A DNA stretch of 64,000 nucleotides from CAVYXZ01 sp965223835 (GTDB taxonomy: Bacteria > Chloroflexota > Anaerolineae > Aggregatilineales > Phototrophicaceae): contig CBDCXQ010000001.1 in assembly GCA_965223835.1 (NCBI GenBank), positions 4,650,001 to 4,714,000 of the forward strand. The letters run 5' to 3'. This document shows positions 58,999-64,000 of the stretch, one piece after another (the stretch's first letter is position 1; each line of letters starts with the position of its first letter). The translations under genes and the position numbers were made by a program. The notes beneath the pieces were generated by a model. The model had not been told where the DNA came from. It ran no database searches and worked only from the letters and a program-made list of their open reading frames with translations.

Positions 58999-59520
58999 TC
59001 ATGGGGCGATGCTGTGTTCAATTTCCACCACGAGGTCATCATAATCGGTGTGGGTGCGTGTGGTGATAGCAATCACCGGCGTGAACCCCTCGCCCGCCAG
59101 CAACCCGGTCACACGGTAAGGTAATGGCAGGTCCGGTAGCACCAGCATGATGCCCGTCGCCGGGCGATAATTTTTGCGTCCGCTCAAATACTGCCGCGAG
59201 ATTTCAGCGTCCGGTTGCGGCAACAGCGGGTAGGGTTTGACGGCCTGCACCGCCGCCCAGGGCACAAACTTTGTGGGCCAAATCAAGGGGTGAATGGTGA
59301 TGCCCGCCGCGCTGAGACTCACTGCCGGAGTCGCCACCGTCAACAGCAAAATAAATGGCCCCAGCAACAACGTAAAGATGGCGGTCCAGGCGAACAACCA
59401 TAAACCCGTCAGGGCCAGCACCAGTTGCAGCGGTACACTGACGAGGATGAAGATCAGAATGACCACTGCACCATACTGAGTCAGGCGATTGAGCCGGGGT
59501 TTGGGGTGGGAAGAATACAT
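58999..59520 (-). CDS. Membrane protein with bacterial PH-like domain
   Basis: 173 residues. Two hydrophobic helices (YGAVVILIFILVSVPLQLVLAL and LWLFAWTAIFTLLLGPFILLLTV), then a soluble beta-rich part with SLSAAGITIHPLIWPTKFVPWAAVQAVKPY, the pattern of bacterial PH (bPH) domains. Function unknown. 43 bp before the SDR gene on the same strand, probably co-transcribed. Confidence 0.65.
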   Translation of the reverse strand: MYSSHPKPRLNRLTQYGAVVILIFILVSVPLQLVLALTGLWLFAWTAIFTLLLGPFILLLTVATPAVSLSAAGITIHPLIWPTKFVPWAAVQAVKPYPLLPQPDAEISRQYLSGRKNYRPATGIMLVLPDLPLPYRVTGLLAGEGFTPVIAITTRTHTDYDDLVVEIEHSIAP

Positions 59521-59595
59521 AGCGCGGATTATAGCAGATGTGGCGTTGATTGGTTTAGTGACGAACTCAGTTTTATTACGCTATTGCTGCGCTTT

Positions 59596-59686
59596 ACCCC
59601 CTCCCTGCCTCCCCCATCCCAAAGGGACGCTTCGCAGACGCAATGGGGGAGATACAAGGTGGCTGCCAGTGGCAGACGGAGGGGGT
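59596..59686. repeat. Nested palindromic repeat
   Basis: Outer arms ACCCCCTCC and GGAGGGGGT, second pair CCCCCAT and ATGGGGG, plus an inner GGCTGCC-AGT-GGCAG hairpin near the 3' side. Non-coding; lies in the 263-bp gap between a minus-strand and a plus-strand gene. Confidence 0.55.
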
Positions 59687-59795
59687 CGATAGATACATAA
59701 TGCTGTGCTCAGATGAGTCGACCAATAGCATCGTTGATTGCTTTACCACAAATACGTTATAGTCGGACCATTGAGGAGCAAATGTGAGGAACCAC

Positions 59796-60203
59796 ATGAT
59801 TAAACAATTGGCGCATGTCTGCATCGGGTCGAACGATCTGGCTGCAAGTGAGCAGTTTTATTGTGACACGTTGGGGCTAAAGAAGGCGTTTGAATTCGAA
59901 CGAGATGGCACGCCGTTTGGCTTTTACATCGCGCTGGGTGGGACGACCTTCATCGAGGTATTTAATCAGAACGAGCCAGCCAATTACGAGCGCCCCATCA
60001 TTCGTCATTTGTGCCTCGAAGTGGATGATATTGAAGCTTTCATCGCTGATCTTCGTGCCAAAGGCGTTGCGGTCAGCGATAAGAAGCGCGGCGGCGATCA
60101 ATCCTGGCAGTGTTGGATCGAAGACCCCAGCGGTGTGCGGATCGAAGTACAGGAATATACCGATCAGAGTTCGCAGCGAACTGGCAAAACCGTTATTCGG
60201 TAG
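59796..60203 (+). CDS. VOC-family (glyoxalase-like) protein
   Basis: 135 residues from the ATG at 59796 (GAGGA five bases upstream); a GTG at 59784 with GAGGAG is nearly as good. KQLAHVCIGSNDLAASEQFYCDTLGLKKAF, then TTFIEVFNQNEPA, RHLCLEVDDIEAFIADLRAKGVAVS and WIEDPSGVRIEVQEYT give the two beta-alpha-beta3 modules, with metal-ligand candidates His, Glu, His and Glu. A lyase/dioxygenase or isomerase role is possible. The stop overlaps the convergent SRPBCC gene by 11 bases. Confidence 0.88.
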   Translation: MIKQLAHVCIGSNDLAASEQFYCDTLGLKKAFEFERDGTPFGFYIALGGTTFIEVFNQNEPANYERPIIRHLCLEVDDIEAFIADLRAKGVAVSDKKRGGDQSWQCWIEDPSGVRIEVQEYTDQSSQRTGKTVIR

Positions 60204-60675
60204 GTTGCTGTTCTAACATCTCAAGCTGGCGGGTAGCGATGCAATGGGCCACATAGCCCGCCAGCGTCTGGGCGCTGCCGATCTGATAATAGGGTATTAA
60301 AAACGGTACACCGGCCTCCGCGAAACCGTCCTGATCGTGCGACACCAGCGTGCCATCAGCAGCGGGCGCAAAGGTGACGGTAATGTCGATGGAACCCGGC
60401 CAATTGGGGTCACGCCACGTATAACGCAGCGATTGCGGCGGCTGCCAGTCTGTGATCTGCCCAATGACATATTCGCTGCCGTCGGCGAACGTCTCATAGT
60501 AACGCCCCTGCGCCTGGGCCTCAAACCGGATATGGCGGGGATGGGTGGTTTTGGGCGCGAAGCTAAACGGAAAAACGCCCTGGCGCGGCCACCAGGTATC
60601 CATCTGATACACATAAATGTCGAATGCGACAGCGGGTTGCACGGGCACCGTCACTTGCAACTGCACATCAGCCAT
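60193..60675 (-). CDS. SRPBCC-family (AHSA1-like) protein
   Basis: 160 residues from the ATG at 60675 (AAGGAG upstream). VQLQVTVPVQPAVAFDIYVYQMDTWWP, then FEAQAQGRYYETFADGSEYVIGQITDWQPPQSLRYTWRDP and VTVTFAPAADGTLVSHDQDGF match the START/AHSA1 helix-grip fold with a hydrophobic pocket. Ligand unknown. Confidence 0.85.
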   Translation of the reverse strand: MADVQLQVTVPVQPAVAFDIYVYQMDTWWPRQGVFPFSFAPKTTHPRHIRFEAQAQGRYYETFADGSEYVIGQITDWQPPQSLRYTWRDPNWPGSIDITVTFAPAADGTLVSHDQDGFAEAGVPFLIPYYQIGSAQTLAGYVAHCIATRQLEMLEQQPTE

Positions 60676-60857
60676 AGAATAATCTCCTTCTCTAAATATG
60701 CACATGGTAACACAAATGTTCTATTTTTGCATGTTTTTAGGGGAGTTGCCGGAGATAGGGTGTCTTGCGCCATCGGCGAATTTATCACTGTCACGTTCAA
60801 ACACGTTATACTTACACGCGATATATCAAAGTAATTGGCATAGAATTGGAAACCGGC

Positions 60858-62090
60858 ATGACTGATAATCTGCGAATAAACGGGCAACGCCTGTGGGATA
60901 GTATTATGGAAATGGCTCAGATCGGGGCTACTGCCAACGGTGGCAGTCACCGGCTGACGCTGAGCGATGAAGACAAGCAAGGCCGTGATCTGTTCGCTGG
61001 CTGGTGTGAGGCGGCGGGCTGTACCATCACGGTTGACCGGCTGGGCAACATATTCGCGCGGCGGCCTGGGAAGCAAGATGGTCTCCCAGTAGCGGCGGGC
61101 AGCCATCTCGATACGCAACCCTTCGGCGGCAAGTTCGATGGGGTATACGGCGTCCTGGCGGCCTTAGAGGTCGTCCGCACGCTCAACGATCAGCAGATTG
61201 AAACCACAGCCCCCATCGAAATCGTGAACTGGACGAATGAGGAAGGGGCACGGTTCGCACCGGCGATGCTGGCATCTGGCGTGTATGCTGATGTGTTTGA
61301 TCTGGATTTTGCGCTCAATCGCACCGACATTGATGGGCTTCGTTTCGGTGATGAACTGGAACGCATTGGCTATGTCGGCGACGAGCCAGTTGGACAGCAC
61401 CAGTTTGGTGCGTTTCTGGAAGCCCATATTGAGCAAGGCCCTATTCTGGAACGCGAAGGCCAGCAAGTCGGTGTGGTCGCAACCGCGCAGGGCTTCCGCT
61501 GGTACGACGTGGCACTGGTCGGACAGGCCGCCCATACTGGATCCACGCCAATGGTCGGTCGCCGCAACGCCTTGCTCGGTGCTGCCGAGGTTATCTCAGC
61601 TGTGAATCAGATCGCGCTGGGTAACGCACCCGACGCACGGGGTACAGTTGGTGGTCAGTTCCAGGTCGCTCCCGGTTCCCGAAACATCATCCCCGGTCGC
61701 GTTGATTTTACGGTTGATATGCGCCATCCTGATGCGGCTGTGCTGGCGGGGATGGACGCCGCCTTGAATCAGCAGAGTCGCGAAATTGCCGACCGCATCG
61801 GCCTTGAACTGACGCTTGAACAGATTTCGTATACGCCGCCGGTGATTTTTGACGAACGCTGCGTCAACGCCGTGCAAGCGGCCTGTGAGCAATTCGGCTA
61901 TCCGTTCCGCCGCATGACGTCGGGTGCGGGCCATGATGCCTGTTATGTGGCGAAAGTTGCGCCGACCGCTATGATCTTTGTGCCGTGTGCCGATGGCATC
62001 AGCCATAATGAGGCCGAAAGCGCCCAGCCGGAAGACCTGGAAGCCGGTTGTAACGTGCTGCTCCATGCGATGTTGAGCTTAGCAGGCTGA
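60858..62090 (+). CDS. M20-family amidohydrolase (allantoate / N-carbamoyl-L-amino acid hydrolase type)
   Basis: 410 residues from the ATG at 60858. Metal ligands: His in AGSHLDTQPFGGKFDGVYGV (HxD), Glu in NWTNEEGARFAP, His in EAHIEQGPILE and His in ISHNEAES; dimerisation domain VGQAAHTGSTPMVGRRNALL; GAGHDACYVAKVAPTAMIFVP is family-specific. It hydrolyses ureido or carbamoyl amides, for example allantoate or N-carbamoyl amino acids. No purine-degradation genes are adjacent; the next gene is a TIM-barrel epimerase. Confidence 0.9.
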   Translation: MTDNLRINGQRLWDSIMEMAQIGATANGGSHRLTLSDEDKQGRDLFAGWCEAAGCTITVDRLGNIFARRPGKQDGLPVAAGSHLDTQPFGGKFDGVYGVLAALEVVRTLNDQQIETTAPIEIVNWTNEEGARFAPAMLASGVYADVFDLDFALNRTDIDGLRFGDELERIGYVGDEPVGQHQFGAFLEAHIEQGPILEREGQQVGVVATAQGFRWYDVALVGQAAHTGSTPMVGRRNALLGAAEVISAVNQIALGNAPDARGTVGGQFQVAPGSRNIIPGRVDFTVDMRHPDAAVLAGMDAALNQQSREIADRIGLELTLEQISYTPPVIFDERCVNAVQAACEQFGYPFRRMTSGAGHDACYVAKVAPTAMIFVPCADGISHNEAESAQPEDLEAGCNVLLHAMLSLAG

Positions 62091-62135
62091 GATCTGATAG
62101 ATTTTTTGATTCTAACGAGATTTAGTAGAAACGGA

Positions 62136-62211
62136 CCTCACCCTATTCGCTATGCTCATTTTCCCGCTCCAAATTGGAGCGGGGAGAACCGCAGGTTCGG
62201 AAGGGGTGATG
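62136..62211. repeat. Palindromic intergenic repeat (CCTCACCC type)
   Basis: CCTCACCC start, central perfect stem CCCGCTCC / GGAGCGGG (62163-62183), and AAGGGGTGATG at the end. Related to 16446-16526 and 40077-40169. Lies between the amidohydrolase and epimerase genes. Confidence 0.6.
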
Positions 62212-62265
62212 TAGGCAGGAGAAATTTGAACATTGCTTTCTCTATAAGTAAGCGGGAATTTATCC

Positions 62266-63111
62266 ATGCGGACCCTGGCGATCAACATTTTATATTGGGC
62301 GGACACCTGGGACACGCCGCAACCGCCGCTGTTTCAGCGTGCTCGTGACGCCGGTTTTGATGCAGTCGAAATCTCGCTGATTAACGGCGCTGACTTTGAT
62401 AGTGCTGGTTATCAACGCGCACTCGCCAGCACCGGGTTGCAACCGTATTGCATCATGGGCTTAGATGCAGCGACGGATATAACCAGCCCGGATGCTGCTA
62501 TTCGCAAAGCGGGTATTGAATACATTCAAGCGGCGCTGGTGGCAACGCGCAAGCTGGGTAGCCCGATATTATGTGGGTTGCCCTATGTCCCCTGGCTCTA
62601 CTTCCCGACTGACGACAACCACCAACCCTACCGTGAGCGGTGTGCAGCGGCGCTACAAGAAATCGCCATCGTGGCTGCTGACAACGGCTTGACCCTCTGC
62701 CTGGAAGTCATCAATCGCTTCGAGACGTTTATGTTCAACACCGTGACGGAAGCGCTGGCTTTTTTGCAAATGGTTGACCATCCGGCGGTCAAACTCCATC
62801 TCGATACCTATCACATGAACATGGAAGAGGACGATATTGCGGCAGCAATCCGTCAGGCCGGGCCACAGCTTGGTCATTTCCATAGTGTTGCCAGCAACCG
62901 CAAGCTGCCCGGTCAAGGTCATCTGGACTGGTCCGCAATTCGCGCTGCGCTGGATGACATTGGCTATGATGGGGGACTGGGGATCGAAGCGTTTCCACTA
63001 CCAAATACCGAAACAGGCCGTACTACCTATACCTGGCGACCATTGGTTACTGACCAGGATAAGGATATTCGCGTGGCTGCTAAATTTGTCCGCCAGCAGC
63101 TGATTGATTAA
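62266..63111 (+). CDS. Sugar phosphate isomerase/epimerase (ketose 3-epimerase-like TIM barrel)
   Basis: 281 residues, AP-endonuclease-2-like TIM barrel. Metal and catalytic residues expected in this family: Glu in LCLEVINRFETF, Asp in KLHLDTYHMNMEEDD, His in LGHFHSVASNRKLPGQGHLDW and Glu in GLGIEAFPLP, all present. Closest in style to D-tagatose/D-psicose 3-epimerases and related enzymes. Substrate not proven. Last gene before a palindromic hairpin. Confidence 0.87.
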   Translation: MRTLAINILYWADTWDTPQPPLFQRARDAGFDAVEISLINGADFDSAGYQRALASTGLQPYCIMGLDAATDITSPDAAIRKAGIEYIQAALVATRKLGSPILCGLPYVPWLYFPTDDNHQPYRERCAAALQEIAIVAADNGLTLCLEVINRFETFMFNTVTEALAFLQMVDHPAVKLHLDTYHMNMEEDDIAAAIRQAGPQLGHFHSVASNRKLPGQGHLDWSAIRAALDDIGYDGGLGIEAFPLPNTETGRTTYTWRPLVTDQDKDIRVAAKFVRQQLID

Positions 63112-63127
63112 CTGAAGTTACGCAGGG

Positions 63128-63170
63128 CTGAGGCCGGGCAGTGGGTTTAAACCCACTGTTCTCCGCTCAG
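63128..63170. terminator. Long palindromic hairpin between convergent genes
   Basis: Perfect 20-bp palindrome CAGTGGGTTTAAACCCACTG (63139-63158), enclosed by CTGAG / CTCAG arms. Located between convergent genes, so it can act on both transcripts; no strong T-run. A TTACGCA (63118-63124) lies just before it, as at the small elements around IS copies 2 and 3. Confidence 0.5.
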
Positions 63171-63202
63171 AGTGCTTATTGTCAGTAACAAAGGTCAGAA
63201 TC

Positions 63203-64000
63203 TCAACGTACCCGGATGCGGGGATCGACCACAATATACAGCATATCGACCAGCAGGTTCATCAGCACATAGGCCAGCGCCACGACGATCACGGCGGCCT
63301 GCACCACCGAGTAATCGCGTTCCAGAATCGCCTCGAGGAGGAGGCGGCCCATACCTGGATAGGCGAAAATTGCCTCGGTGATGACCGCGCCCCCCAGCAG
63401 CGCCCCGAATTGCAAGCCCTGCAACGTGATGACAGGGAGAATAGCGTTGCGCAGCGCGTGTCCATACACCACCACCCGTTCCTCCAGGCCTTTGGACCGC
63501 GCCGTCCGTACATAGTCGAGATGAATTTCTTCAAGCATGGCCGATCGGGTTAGCCGTGCCACGAAACCGGTTGAGGTGATCCCAATCGCCGTCGCCGGGA
63601 GGATGAGGTGCCGCAGATAACTGCCCAGCGCCGCCCAGTTCAGCGTGATGACGTGATCGATAAACATAAAGTTGGTGATGGTCTCGTAAGCCAAGCGCGA
63701 ATTGATACGCCCACTGGTGGGCGTCCAGCGCAACTGGACGGAGAACACGATAATGAGCAGAATCGCCACCCAGAAATAAGGCATCGACATCCCCAGAATC
63801 GTAAGCGTCCGCACGACGGCATCCACGATACGGTTGCGCGTCGTCGCCGAGATCACGCCGGTGGCAACACCAACCAGGGTGCTCATCAGCATGGCGAAAA
63901 TCGTCAACTCAATCGTGGGCGGAATGCGCTCGAACAACAACCGATTGATCGGGACGCCCGAACTCATCGATAAGCCCAGATTACCCCGCAATAAATCGCC
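63203..64000 (-). CDS. ABC transporter permease, DppB/OppB type (5' end outside window)
   Basis: About 266 residues visible; the frame is open to the right edge and continues with the usual LLRGNLGLSMSSGVPINRLLFERIPPTIELTI segment, so the N-terminal helix is missing. Five or six helices and the EAA-like loop ARSKGLEERVVVYGHALRNAILPVITLQG, typical of peptide/nickel/oligopeptide permeases (the GLxExxV form). It would partner with a DppC-like permease, ATPases and a binding protein to the right or elsewhere. Probably last gene of its operon (the hairpin at 63128-63170 follows). Confidence 0.9.
   Translation of the reverse strand, partial: GDLLRGNLGLSMSSGVPINRLLFERIPPTIELTIFAMLMSTLVGVATGVISATTRNRIVDAVVRTLTILGMSMPYFWVAILLIIVFSVQLRWTPTSGRINSRLAYETITNFMFIDHVITLNWAALGSYLRHLILPATAIGITSTGFVARLTRSAMLEEIHLDYVRTARSKGLEERVVVYGHALRNAILPVITLQGLQFGALLGGAVITEAIFAYPGMGRLLLEAILERDYSVVQAAVIVVALAYVLMNLLVDMLYIVVDPRIRVR

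Overview
The window looks like chromosomal DNA of a free-living bacterium with moderate GC content and AT-rich islands. The mix of genes fits Chloroflexota (Anaerolineae-like): TPR-anchored beta-propeller proteins, an AroQ-DAHP synthase fusion, ThrRS enzymes lacking the TGS domain, many small Nudix/GNAT/VOC/SRPBCC enzymes, and short palindromic repeats. This placement is inferred from gene style; no rRNA or marker gene is present to confirm it.

Layout. 1-5931: the end of an unknown gene, then four paralogous TPR proteins in tandem (456-4545), each with one membrane span and two with an extracytoplasmic beta-propeller, converging on and overlapping a chemoreceptor-like protein. 6070-9746: a UvrD/PcrA helicase and a secreted alpha/beta hydrolase. 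9773-11206: first of three IS4-type insertion sequences (others at 24958-26391 and 40209-41642; all 1434 bp between CATG ends, with identical transposases). 11273-12880: small orphan protein and a SufE-rhodanese sulfur pair. 13009-15611: TetR, DUF4188-type protein and MFS exporter, each preceded by the same palindromic operator. 16583-20250: two tandem threonyl-tRNA synthetase genes. 20298-24812: nuclease-like AT-rich gene, CIA30 protein, chorismate mutase/DAHP synthase, FHA protein, methyltransferase.

26486-33173 holds small metabolic and repair-type genes: two Nudix hydrolases, DoxX/TetR divergent pair, TrmO, TPR lipoprotein-like protein, APH kinase, GNAT. 33207-36978: an OLD-family ATPase/TOPRIM nuclease split by one in-frame stop, then an Hsp70-like ATPase. 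37164-42310: NTF2-like protein, tandem TfoX-N proteins, membrane esterase coupled to an FKBP, IS copy 3, HExxH membrane protein coupled to a pterin dehydratase. 42452-45793: TIR-GAF-GAF protein, small soluble protein, and an IS630 element sitting inside a small membrane ORF. 45946-53046: REC-first histidine kinase, M3 oligoendopeptidase, TPR-TIR protein, CNNM/CBS protein, RsmG and a secreted protein. 53316-64000: IDH/IPMDH-like dehydrogenase, MFS, anti-sigma/ECF sigma pair, DUF1801, SDR, PH-like membrane protein, VOC, SRPBCC, M20 amidohydrolase, TIM-barrel epimerase and the 3' end of a DppB-type permease.

The most notable observations are: the recurrent TPR module joined to membrane anchors, beta-propellers and TIR; the three-operator resistance-like mini-regulon; the mosaic ThrRS pair (near-identical editing halves, divergent catalytic halves); IS insertions that all sit at AAACATG sites, two of them nested in tiny TTACGCA-ended elements; and several candidate defence genes (TIR-GAF, TPR-TIR, OLD nuclease, PD-(D/E)XK-like protein). 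No CRISPR array, tRNA or rRNA was recognised.
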